Origin: Elephas maximus indicus
Lineage: Eukaryota > Chordata > Mammalia > Proboscidea > Elephantidae
DNA length: 64,000 bases
Reading direction: 5' to 3'
Assembly (NCBI RefSeq): GCF_024166365.1
Contig: NC_064825.1
Span: 105,848,480-105,912,479, forward strand
Shown: piece after piece, positions 46,655 to 58,944 of the stretch
How the letters are laid out: every line of letters starts with the position of its first letter
Position numbering within the stretch: the first letter of the stretch is position 1
Made by a program: the position numbers and the translations under genes
Notes under the pieces: generated by a model
Told to the model about the DNA's origin: nothing
The model's input: the letters and a program-made list of their open reading frames with translations, nothing else
The model's database searches: none

Positions 46655-49600
46655 TCCTTAGTTGTTGTTGTCGTTAGGTGCTGTCAGGTCAGTTCCGACT
46701 CATAGCAAACCTAAGTACAACAAAATGAAAACTGCCCAGTCCTGCACCATCATCGCAATCGTTGTTATGATTGAGCCCATTGTTGCAAGCACCGTGTCAA
46801 TCCATCTCTTTGAGGGCCTTCCTCTCTTTTGTTAACCCTCTACTTTACCAGGCATGCTGTCCTTCTCCAGGGACTGATCTCTCCTGATAACATGTCCAAA
46901 GTATGTGAGAGGAAGTCTCGCCATCCCTGCCTCTAAGAACCATTCTGGTTGTATGTCTTCCAAGACAGATTTTTCATTCATTTGGTGGTCCATGGTATAT
47001 TCAAAACTCTTTACCAACAACACAATTCAAAGGCATTAATTCTTCTTCGGTCTTCCTTATTTATTGTCCAGCTTTTGCAGGCATATGAGGTGATTGAAAA
47101 CACCATGGCCTGGGTCAGGCACACCTAAGTCTTCAAGGTGACATCTTTGCTTTTTAACACTTTAAAGAGGCCTTTCTCAACAAATTCACCCAAAGCAATG
47201 AGTTCTTTGATTTCTTGACTGTTGCTTCCATGGGTGTTGATTGTGGATCAAAGTAAAATGAAGTCCTTGACAACTTTGAACTTTTCTGTTTATTATGATG
47301 TCATTTATTCGTCAAGTTGTGAGGATTTTTCCTTTTCTTTATGTTAAGGTGTAATTCATATTGAAGACTGTGTACTTTTACCTTCACCATTAAGTGCTTC
47401 AAGTCCTCTTCACTTTCAGCAGGCAAGTTTGTGTCATCTGCATAGTGTAAATTGTTAATTAGTCTTCCTCCAATCCTATGACCCTTTCTTCTTCATATAG
47501 TCCATCTTCTCGGATTATTTGCTCAGCATACAGATTAAGTAATATGGTGAAAGGATACAACCCTGACACACACCCCTCTGACTTTAAATCATACAGTATC
47601 CATGGTATTCTCTGTTTTCAGCCAGGATGCATCTGACATCAACAAGGATATACCTGGTGCCATGTGCTCTTCTGAATCCAGCCTGAATTTCTGGCAGTTC
47701 CCTGTCAGTATACTGCTGCAGCAGCTTTTGAATGATCTTCAGAAAAATCTTACTTGTGTGTGATATTAATGTATTGTCTGATAATTTCTGCGTTTGGTGG
47801 GATCACTTTTCTTGGGAATAGGCATAAATATAGATCTCTCCCACTGGGTTGGCCAGGTAGCTGTCTTCCAACTTCCATGGTATAGATTAATGAGGACTTC
47901 CAGTGTTGCATCCTTGTGTTGAAACATCTCAATTTGTATTCCATCAATTGTATTTAGACAATGCCTTCAGCGCAGCTTGGACTTCTTCCTTCGGTACCAT
48001 TGGTTCCTGCTCATATGGTACTTCCTGAAATGTTTGGATGTTGACCAATCCTTTTTGGTATAGTGAATCTGTGTATTCCTTCCATCTTCTTTTGATGCTT
48101 CCTGAATTGTTTAATATTTTACCCATACACTCCTTCAATATCAAAAATCGAGGCTTGAATTTTTTCTTCAGTTCTTTCAGCTTGAGAAATGCTGAGCATG
48201 TTCTTCCCTTTTGGTTTTCCAGCTCCCAGTCTTGGCACATGTCATTATAATACTTTGTTTTGTCTTCTTCAGCTGCCCTTTGAAATCGTCTGTTCGACTC
48301 TTTTACGTCATCATTTTTTCCTTTCACTTTAGTTACTCCATGTTTAAGAGCAATTTTCAGTCTCTTTGGACATCCATTCTGGTCTTTTCTTTCTTTTCTT
48401 TCTTTCTAATGACCTTTTGCTTTCTTCATGTATGGTGTCCTTGATGTCACTCCACAACTCGTCTGGTCTTTGTTCATTAGTATTCAACGTGTCAAATCTA
48501 TTTTTGAGATGGTCTCTAAATTCAGGTGGGATATACTCAAGGTCATGCTTGGCTCTTGTGGACTTGTTCTAATTTTCTTCAGTTTCAACTTGAACTTGCA
48601 TATGAGCAATTGATGATCTATTTCACAGTCAGCCCCTGGCCTTGCCCTGACTGATGATATTGAGCTTTTGCCTTGTCTCTTCCCACAGATGTAGTCGATT
48701 TGATTCTTGAGTATTCCATCTGGTGGGGTCCATGTGTATAGTCGCCGTTTATGTTGGCAAAGAAAGGTATTTTCAATGAAGAACTTGCTGGTCTTGCAAA
48801 ATTCTACCATGTGATCCCTGGCATCATTTTTATCACCAAGGCCATATTTTAAACTATTCATTCTTCTTCTTTGTTTCTAACTTTCACATTCCAATCTCCA
48901 GTAATTATCAATGTATCTTGACTGCATGTTCAAGCAATTTCAGATTGCAGAAGTTGGTAAAAATCTTCAGTTTCTTCATCTTTGGCCTTAGTGGCTGGTG
49001 CATAAATATGAATAAGAGTCGTATTAACTGGTCTTCCTTGTAGGTGTATGGATATTATCCTATCACTGACAGTAGTGTACTTCAGTATAGATCTTGAAAT
49101 GTTCTTTTTGATGATGAATGCAACGCCATTCCTCTTCTAGTTATGATTCCCAGCATAGTAGGCCATATGATTGTGTGATTCAAAATGGCTAATACCAGTC
49201 CATTTCAGCTCACTAATGCCTAGGATATCTATGTGTATGTGTTCCCTTTCATTTTTAATGACTTCCAATTTTTCTAGATTCATACTTCATACATTCTCAT
49301 GTTCTGACTATTAATGGATGTTTGCAGCTCTTTCTTCTCATTTTGAGTCATGCCACATCAGCAAATGAAGGTTCTGAAAAGCTTGACTCCATTCACTTCA
49401 TTAAGGTCGATTATATTTTCAGGAGGCAGCTCTTTTGAGTGCCTTCCAACCTGAGGAACTCATCTTCTGGCACTATATCAAACAATGCTCTGCTCCTATT
49501 CATAAGGTTTTCACTGGGTAAATCTTTATAGAAGTCGACTGCCCTGTCCTTCCTAAGTTCAGCTGAAACCTGTCTGCCATAGCTGACCCTGCTGGTATTT

Positions 49601-49681
49601 GAATACTAGTGACATAGCTTCCAGCACCGCAGCAACACACAAGCCCCTACAGTGTGACAAACTGATAGACATGTGGTGGCA
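46655..49681 (-). mobile_element. RTE/BovB-type LINE, nearly full length (about 3.0 kb), antisense
   Basis: Read on the minus strand, it starts with GCCACCACATGTCTATCAG at 49681. An apurinic-like endonuclease follows at about 49350-48484, with NQIDYICGK and RARPGADCEIDHQLL in a 125-codon frame. A linker frame spans 48327-47944. The RT domain has GCILSP near 47570 and an intact YADD box at 47433-47444 followed by AESEEDLKHL. The 3' end near 46660-46700 has CTATGAGTCGGAACTGACC, which matches the SINE tail. Frameshifts and stops through the RT and C-terminal parts make it inactive. It separates the two arms of the inverted duplication. Confidence 0.9.
48484..49350 (-). pseudogene. RTE endonuclease domain, broken
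   Basis: The APE-like endonuclease of the RTE LINE, which nicks the target DNA. The readable part at 48861-48484 starts MNSLKYGLGDKNDARDHMVE and ends KLKKIRTSPQE. It includes QHKRRLYTWTPPDG, NQIDYI and a conserved D-H pair (CEIDHQLL). The upstream N-terminal part is only patchily readable, with stops. Confidence 0.75.
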
Positions 49682-50772
49682 GAGAAATTAGAGTACTGGA
49701 AATGGAATAAACAGAACACAATTAAAAGGAATGTTGACATATTTTTGTGATAAATGTAACTAATGTCACTGAACAATTTGTGCAGAAATTGTCAAGTGGG
49801 AACCTAACTTGCTGGGCAAACTTTTGACAAAAACTTGATAAAATATTACTTAAAAATGAATATGGCAAATGAATTTTTAAAAGGCACTCATGCAATTCCA
49901 GAGTAAATTGGTTCATAGAACATCACCAGCACTGTAGAAGTCACTTACCAACCACATCCTGATAACACTATCCCCCACCCCAGCAATAACCACAAATTTG
50001 ACTTCCATTATAATCATTCACTTCCTCTCCTATGTATTTTCACTATGTTACTATGCCTATGAAAAAATACAAGTTAATATTCTCTCTTTGCAAGCTTTAT
50101 GTAAAACAAATCATGCAGAGTGTATTCTATATATTTTGTCAGTGAACACTGTATTTTAAAAATCATTTGTGTTATTGTGTACACTTACAGTTTGTTCAAT
50201 TTTGTTCCTATTATTTCAGGTAAAAACATTCACAGTTTTTAAAAATTCATTCTACTATGGTGGACATTTGGGATGTTTATTTTGAGACATGGGCACTCTT
50301 GCTTTTGCACATAAGAATGCATTAGAATGGGGTTTCTACCTAGAAGTAGGAATCATTTGTTTCGCTCTCAAATAAGCTTTCAGATTGGATGTATCAATTT
50401 ATACTTGTAATAGCAATGTTTGAAAGTACCAATGTGATATTTTACTTCCTGACCAGCACTCAGTATTATTGTTCTTTTTGATAGCTTGGTAAAATGTCAT
50501 TGCATCTTCATTAAATATGTCATTGTAGTTTCAATATGAATACTTACTATGATTGAAGTAGGTCACATTTTAATATGTTTATGGATTTTTCTCTTTTAAA
50601 TTGCCTTCAGGTATCAATTTATTGATTTTCTTTTGAATTATTTGTCTTTATGATTATTTACTTGACATTTTCTTTTATATTCGGGATATAATCTCTTTGA
50701 CAGTTATATATCCTAAAACTATTTTTTCCATTCATTAGCTTTACATTTCACTCTCTTTAATTTCCTTTGATA

Positions 50773-53128
50773 GGATGCCCTTTATCACCGCTCTTATTCA
50801 ACATCGTGCTAGAAGTCCTAGCCAGGGCAATTAGGCTAGACAAAGAAATAAAGGGCATCTGGATTGGCAAGGAGGAAGTAAAATTATCTCTATTTGCAGA
50901 TGACATGATCTTATACACAGAAAACCCTAAGGAATCCTCCAGAAAACTACTGAAACTAATAGAAGAGTTTGGAAGAGTCTCAGGTTACAAGATAAACATA
51001 CAAAAATCACTTGGATTCCTCTACATCAACAAAAAGAACATCGAAGAGGAAATACCCAAATCAATACCATTCACAGTAGCCCCCAAGAAGATAAAATACT
51101 TAGGAATAAATCTTACCAAGGATGTAAAAGACCTATACAAAGAAAACTACAAAGCTCTACTACAAGAAATTAAAAAGGATATACTTAAGTGGAAAAACAT
51201 ACCTTGCTCATGGACAGGAAGACTTAACATAGTAAAAATGTCTATTCTACCAAAAGCCATCTATACATACAATGCACTTCCGATCCAAATTCCAATGTCA
51301 TTTTTTAATGTGATAGAGAAACAAATCACCGACTTCATATGGAAGGGAAAGAAGCCTCGGATAAGCAAAGCATTACTGAAAAAGAAGAAGAAAGTGGGAG
51401 GCCTCACGCTACCTGATTTCAGAACCTATTATACAGCCAGAGTAGTCAAAACAGCCTGGTATTGGTACAACAACAGGCACATAGACCAGTGGAACAGAAT
51501 TGAGAACCCAGATATATAAATCCATCCACATATGAGCAGCTGATATTCGACAAAGGCCCAGTGTCAGTTAATTGGGGAAAAGATAGTCTTTTTAACAAAT
51601 GGTGCTGGCATAACTGGATATCCATTTGCAAAAAAATGAAACAGGACTCATACCTCACACCATGCACAAAAACTAACTCCAAGTGGATCAAAGACCTAAA
51701 CATAAAGACTAAAACGATAAAGATCATGGAAGAAAAAATAGGGACAACTCTAGGAGCCCTAATACAAGGCATAAACAGAATACAAAACATTACTAAATAA
51801 AAATGATGAAGAGAAACCCGATAACTGGGAGCTCCTAAAAATCAAACACCTATGCTCATCTAAAAAAGGCTTCACCAAAAGAGTAAAAAGACCACCTACA
51901 GACTGGGAAAGAATTTTCAGCTATGACATCTCCAATCAGCGCCTGATCTCTAAAATCTACATGATTCTGTCAAAACTCAACCACAAAAAGACAAACAACC
52001 CAGTCAAGAAGTGGGCAAAGGATAGGAACACACACTTCACTAAAGAAGATATTCAGGCAGCTAACAGACACATGAGAAAATGTTCTCGATCATTAGCCAT
52101 TAAAGAAATGCAAATTAAAACTACGATGAGATTCCATCTCACTCCAAAAAACACAAAATAATAAATGTTGGAGAGGCTGTGGAGAGATTGGAACTCTTAT
52201 ACACTGCTGGTGGGAATGTAAAATGGTACAACCACTTTGGAAATCTCTCTGGCGTTATCTTAAACAGTTAGAAATAGAACTACCATACAACCCAGAAATC
52301 CCACTCCTCGGAATATACCCTAGAGAAATAAGAGCCTTCACACAAACAGATATATGCACACCCATGTTTATTGCAGCTCTGTTTAGAATAGCAAAAAGCT
52401 GGAAGCAACCAAGATGTCCATGAACAGACGAATGGGTAAATAAATCGTGGTATATTCACACAATGGAATACTACGCATCGATAAAGAACAGTGACGAATC
52501 TGTGAAACATTTCATAACATGGAGGAACCTGGAAGGCATTATGCTGAGCGAAATCAGTCAGAGGCAAAAGGACAAATATTGTATAAGACCACTATTATAA
52601 GATCTTGAGAAATAGTATAAACTGAGAAGAACACATACTTTTGTGGTTACGAGGGAGGGAGGGAGGGAGAGAGAGGGTTTTTTACTGATTAATTAGTAGA
52701 TAAGAACTGCTTTAGGTGAAGGGAAGGACAACACTCAATACAAGGAAGGTCAGCTCAATTGGACTGGACCAAAAGCAAAGAAGTTTCCGGGATAAAATGA
52801 ATGCTTCAAAGGTCAGCGGAGCAAGGGCGGGGGTTTGGGGACCATGGTTTAAGGGGACTTGTAAGTCAATTGGCAAAATAATTCTATTATGAAAACATTC
52901 TGCATCCCACTTTGAAATGTGGCATCTGGGGTCTTAAATGCTAACAAGCGGCCATCTAAGATGCATCAATTAGTCTCAACCCACCTGGAGCAAAGGAGAA
53001 TGAAGAACACCAAGGTCACACGACAACTAAGAGCCCAAGCGACAGAAAGGGCCACATGAACCAGAGACCTACATCATCCTGAGACCAGAAGAACTAGTTG
53101 GTGCCCAGCCACAATCGATGACTGCCCT
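50773..53128 (+). mobile_element. L1 fragment, 5'-truncated in RT and 3'-truncated in 3' UTR
   Basis: It begins inside ORF2 at [10 protein letters not shown]. The frame is open for 250 codons (50767-51519, the first bases from flank), with FADD at 50893-50904. It then continues with few frameshifts to KDKYCIRPLL and a stop near 52601, and the 3' UTR runs to 53128 (GATGACTGCCCT). The A-tail and the last roughly 450 bp are missing. It is one of the younger-looking L1s in the window and forms an inverted repeat with the next element. Confidence 0.93.
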
Positions 53129-53713
53129 TGAGTTCAGAATCCCACTGTTCTGCTCCATTGGAAGCCTCTGTTGTGTTCCCTGTCAGGGCAGTCATCAGTG
53201 GTAGCTGGGTTCCGTCTAGTTCTTCTGATCTCAGGCTGATGTAGGCTCTGGCTATATGTTCCTTACTGTCTCTTGGGCTCATCTTTACCATATGCCTTTG
53301 GTGTTTTTCATTCTCCTTTCCTCCAGTTGGGTTGAGACCAATTGATGCATCTTAGATGGATGGTTAAATGGATGGACACTTCTAGCATTTAAATCCCAGA
53401 CGCCTCACACCAAAGTGGGATGCAGAAGGTTTTCTTAATACATTTTGTTATGCCAATTGACCTAGATGTCTCCAGAAACCATGGTCCCCAAACCCCCGCC
53501 CCTGCTACTCTGGCCTTTGAAGTACTCGTTTTATTCAGGAAACTTCTTTGCTTTTGGTTTAGTCCAGTTGAGCTGACCTCTCCTGTATTGTATGTTGTCT
53601 TTCCCTTCACCTAAAACAGTTCATGTCTACTATCTAATTAGTGAATACCCCTCTCCCTCCTGCCCCACTCTCATAACCATCAAAGAATATTTTCTTCTCT
53701 GTTTAAACTTTTC

Positions 53714-56700
53714 CTAAAATTCTTGTAATAGTGGTGGAATACAATATTTGTCCTTTTGCAACTGACTCATTTCACTCAGAATAATGCCTTCCAAATTCCT
53801 CCATGTTATGAAATGTTTCATGGATTCATCATTGTTCTTAATTGTTGTATAGTATTTCATTATGTGAATATACCATAATTTATTTATCCATCCATTCATT
53901 GATGGGCACCTTGGTTGCTTACATCTTTTTTCTGTTGTAAACATTGCTGCAATGAACACGGGCGTGCATATACCTGATTGCGTGAAGGCTCTTATTACTC
54001 TAGGATACATTCCAAGGAGTGGGATTGTTGGATCATACGGTAGTTCTAGTTCTAGCTTTTTAAGGAAGTGTCAAATCAATTTCCAAAGTGGTTGTACCAT
54101 TTTACATTCCCATCAGCAGTGTATGAGTGTTCCAATCTCTCCAAAATTTATTATTTTATATTTTTTGAATTAATGCCAGCCTTGTTGGGATGAGATGGTA
54201 TCTCATTGTAGTTTTTATTTGCATTTTTCTAATGGCTAATGATTGTGAGCATTTCCTCACGAATCTGACGGCTACCTAAATATTTCCTTTAGTGAAGTGC
54301 CTGTTTATATCCTTTGCCCATTTTTTAATTGGTTATTTGTTTTTTGTAGTTGAGTTTTTGCAGTATCATGTAGATTTTAGAGATCAGATGCTCATCAGAA
54401 ATATCATAGCTAAAAACTTTTTGCCAGTCTGTAGGTAATCTTTTAACTCTTTTGGTGAAGTCTTTGGATGAGCATAGGTGTTTGATTTTCAGGAGCTCCC
54501 AGTTATCTAGTTTCTCTTCTGCATTGTTAGTTATGTTTTGTATACTGTTTATGCCATGTATTAGGGCTCCTAGTGTTGTCCCTATTTTTTCTTCCAGGAT
54601 CTTTATTGTTTTAAATTTTACATTTAGGTCTTTGATCCATTTTGAGTTAGTTTTGTGCATGGTATGAAGTATGGGCTTTGTTTCATTTTTTTGCATGTGG
54701 TTATGCAGTTATTCCAGCACCATTTGTTAAAGAAAGTGTCTTTTCCCCCATTTAAATGACTTTGAGACTTTGTCAAGTATCAGCTGCACATATGTGGATT
54801 TATTCATGTCTGGATTCTCAATTCTGTTCTATTGGTCTGTGTATCTGTTGTACCAGTAGCAGACTGTTTTGACTACTTTGGTGGTATAATATGCTCTAAG
54901 ATCAGGTAGTGTGAAGCCTCCTACTTTGTTCTTCATTTTCAGTAATGCTTTACTTACCCAGGGCCTCTTTCTCTTCCATATGAAGTTGCTAATTTGTTTC
55001 TCCATCTCATTAAAGAATGTCCTTGGGATTTGGATTGGAATTGCGTTAAATGTATAGATCACTTTTGGTAGAATAGACATTTTAATAATGTTAAGTCTTC
55101 TTATCCATGAGCAAGGTATGTTTTTCCACTTATGTAGGTCTCTTTTGGATTCTTGCAGAAGTGTATTGTAGTTTTCTTTGTATAAGTCTTTCACATTTCT
55201 GGTAAGATTTATTCCTAAGTATTTTATCTTCTTGGAGGCTACTGTAAATGGTGTTGATTTGAGTTTCTTTTCAAAGTTCTTTTTGTTGGCGTAGGCGAAT
55301 CCAATTGATTTTTCTATGTTTGTCTTGTATCCTGATATTCTGCTGAGCTCTTCTATTAGTTTCAGTAGTTTTCTGGAGGATTCCTTAGGGTTTTCTGGGT
55401 ATAAGATCATGTCATCTGCAAATAGAGTTACCTTGACTTCTTCCTTGCCAATCTGGATGCCCTTTATTTCCTTATCTAACCTAATTGCTCTGGCTAGGAC
55501 CTCCAGCACAATGTTGAATAAGAGTGGTGACAAAGGGCATCCTTGTCTGGTTTCTGATCTAAAGGGGAATGCTTTCAGGCTCTCTCCATTTAGGATGCTG
55601 TTGGCTTTTGGCTTTTTATAAATGCCCTTTATTATGTTGAGGAATTTTTCTTCTATTCCTACTTTGCCGAGTTTTTACCATGAATGGGTGTTGAAATTTG
55701 TCAAATGCCTTTTCTGCATCCATTGATAAAATCATGTGATTCTTGTCTTTTGTTTTATTTATGTGATGGAATACATTAATTGTTTTCCTAATATTGAACC
55801 ATCCCTGCATAACTGGTATGAATCCCACTTGGTCATGGTGAATTATTTTTTTGATATGTTGTTGAATTCTATTGGCTAAAATTTTGTTGAGGATTTTCGC
55901 ATCTCAGTTCATGAGGGATATAAGTGTGTAAATTTCTTTTTTTGTGGTGTCTTTTTCTGGTTTTGGCATCATGAAAATGCTGGCTTCATAGACTGAGTTT
56001 GGGAGTATTCCATCCTTTTCTATACTATGAAATACCTTTGATATTAGTGGTGTTAACTCTTCTCTGAAAGTTTGGTAGAATTCTCCAATGAAGCTGTCAG
56101 GGTCAGGGCTTTTTTTCATTGGGAGTTTGTTAATTACCTTTTCAATCTATTCTTTTGTTATGGGTTTAATTAGTTGTTCTACAACTGTATTTTTTACTTT
56201 AGGTTGGTCATGTGTTTCTAGAAATTTGTCTATTTCTTCCAGGTTTTCAAATTTGTTAGAGTACAATTTTTCATAGTAACCTGATATGATTCTTTTAATT
56301 TCAGTTGGTTCTGTTGTAATATCACCAGTCTCATTTCTTAGTCATATTACTTTCCTCCTTTCTCGTTTTTCTTTTATCAGTCTGGCAAATGATTTATTGA
56401 TTTCGTTAATTTTTTCCAAAGAACCAGCTTTTGGTCTTTTAAACTCTTTGAATGGGTTTTCTGTCCTTTATTTCATTTAATTCTGGTCCAATTTTTATTA
56501 TTTGCTTTCTTCTGGTGCCCGAGGGTTTCTGTTGTCACTCACTTTCTGTTTGTTCAAGTTGTAGGGATAATTCTTTGATTTCAGCCCTTTCTTCTTTTTG
56601 AATGTGTACATTTATTTATTTCTATAAATTGACCTCTGAGCACAGCTTTAGCTGTGTCTCCAAGATTCTGATAGGAAGTGTTTCCATTCTCATTTGACTC

Positions 56701-57503
56701 TATGAACATCATTATTCTGTCTTTAATTTCTTCTATAATCCAGTTATTTCTGAGCAAGTTATTGGTCAGTTTCCATGTGTTTGATTTCTTCTCCTTGCTT
56801 TTTTCCGTTATTGATTTCTAGTTTTATGTCTTTATGTTCGGAGAAGATGATTTGTAAGATTTCAATGCTTAGGATTCTGTTAAGGCTTTCTTCATGGGGT
56901 CTATTCTAGAGAATTCTCCATGTGCACTGGAAAAGAAAATACACTTGGTGGCTGTTGGGTGAAGTGTTTTGTATATGTCTATGAGATCAAGTTCATTGAC
57001 TGTGGCATTTAGATCTTCCGTGTCTTTATTCAGCTTCTTTCTGGGTGTTCTGTCCTTCACTGAAAGTGGTGTATTGAATTCTCCTACTCTTATTGTGGAG
57101 GGAACCATCTATCTCATTTTTCAATGCTGTTAGTGTTTGTTTTCTGTATCTTGGAGCCCTGTCATTGAGTGTGTAAATATTTAATATGGTAATATCCTCT
57201 TGATATATTACCCCTTTAATCATTACATTGTGTCCTTCCTTATCCTTTGTTGTGAATTCCACTTTAAAATCTATTTGTCAGAAATTAGTATTGCTACTAC
57301 TTCTCTTTTTTGATTGTTGTTTGCTTGATATATTTTTCCATCCTTTGAGTTCCACTTTGTGTTTTTTAGTCTAAGGTTTGTCTTTGTAGGCAGCATGTAG
57401 ACAGATCATGTTTTTTTATCCATTCTACAACTCTTTTTTTATTGGTGCATTTAGTCCATTTACATTCACCATAATTATGGATAGATATTTTTTCTGCTGT
57501 CAT
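53714..57503 (-). pseudogene. L1 ORF2 pseudogene
   Basis: Starts MTAEKISIHNYGECKWTKCT at 57503 (endonuclease). The RT frame at 55533-54829 is open for 234 codons with FADD at 55411-55422. The C-terminal frame at 54010-53714 ends KDKYCIPPLLQEF, a few codons past the usual end because the normal stop has changed. Several frameshifts, for example near 55680 and 56120, prevent a full protein. Confidence 0.9.
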
Positions 57504-57921
57504 TTTGATGTTTTTTTTGGTGTGTTGTTGACAGTCTCTTTTTCTCAATTAATTTTTTTGTGCTGAGTAGTTTTTCTTTGTAAATCATATTTTCCTCTTT
57601 TCCATTGTTCTTGATTTTGTTTTTGCTGAGTCTTTACGTTTTTCTAGTATTTTATTTTAATGTATTGGATTGTTAGTCTCCTTTGTAGTTGCCTTATTAT
57701 TTCCTCCTATTTCTCTAAGTTTAAATTTACTTCCTTTCCCTTATGAAAGACCTATGACTACATCTTTTAGTCTCCCACTGATTTAATGTTGTCATCTTTT
57801 ACAGAATGATATCTCTGTTCCCTGTTTTTTTTTTTATCTTGATTTATTTTTGAGATTTCTCTATCTGGATTGATATGTGGTTTCCCTGTCCTTTGTTCTA
57901 GTTTTGGGTTGTCATCTGGCG

Positions 57922-58944
57922 TTATTGATTTTCTAACCAGAAAAGTCCGTTTATTATTTCTTGTAGTTTTGGTCTGGTTTTTGCAAATTCCCGTGAACTT
58001 TGTTTATGTGGAAATATCCTAATTATGCCTTCATATTTGAGAGACAGTTTTACTGGATATATGATTCTTGGCTGGCATTTTTTTTTTTTTCTTTCAAGGT
58101 TTATATATGTTATCCCGTTGTCTTCTAGCCTGCATGGTTTCTGCTGAGTAGTCTGAGCTTAGTCTTAGTGACTCATTTGTAGGCGACTTTTTCTTTATCC
58201 CTAGCTACTTTTAAAATTATCTCTTTATCATTGGTTTTGGCAAATTTGATTATAATGTCTTGGTGACTTTCTTTTGGGGTCTACCTTGTAAGGGGTTCAT
58301 TGAGCATCTCGGATAGGTAACTTCTGATTTTTCACTATATCAGGGAAATTTCCTTCCAACAGTTCTCCAACAATTCTCCCTGTATTTTCTGTTCTCCTTC
58401 CCTGTTCTCATAGTCCTATCACTCTTAAGTTATTTCTCTTGATAGTGTCCCACAGGATTCTTAGGCTTTCTCCATTTTTTAAAATTCTTTAATCTGATTT
58501 TACTTTGAATATATTGATCCCAAGTATTTTATCTTCTATTTCACAAATTTAGACTTCCATTTTCTCAATTCTGCTCCTCAGGCTTTCTACTGAGTTGTCT
58601 AATGCTGAAATTTTGTTTTTAATCTGAATTTATGATTGCTGCCTATCAATGGATTCTTGACGCTTATTAAATTTATCATTCTGCTCTTGAATATCCTTCT
58701 TAATTTCCTTGACTGCTTTATCTGTGTGTTCCTTGGCTTGTTCTGCATTTTGTCTGAGCTCCTTCCTGATCTCTTGAAGAGATCTATATATTAATCTTTT
58801 GTATTCTACTTCTGATAATTCCAGGAATATATCTTCATCTGAAAGGTTCCCCGATCCTTTGTTTTGGGAGTTTGTTGAAGCGATCTGGGTATTCTTCTTT
58901 ATGTAATTTGATATCAACTGTTTATGTAATTTGATATCAACCAT
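57922..58944 (-). pseudogene. L1 ORF1 pseudogene
   Basis: Sense start MVDIKLHKQLISNYIKKNTQ, with a 104-codon open frame covering the N-terminus and a lysine/glutamate-rich coiled coil (IRKELRQNAEQAKEH). The rest is interrupted by stops. The end reads LENQ then stop at 57922-57924, the same as in the ORF1 at 21343-22352. The length of 1023 bp is that of a whole ORF1. Confidence 0.85.

Noticed and set aside
50773-55542. Fold-back copying of one L1 arm from the other
   Set aside because: The arms carry different substitutions (for example LFADD context LSLFADD against VTLFADD) and separate indels, so they derive from two source elements.
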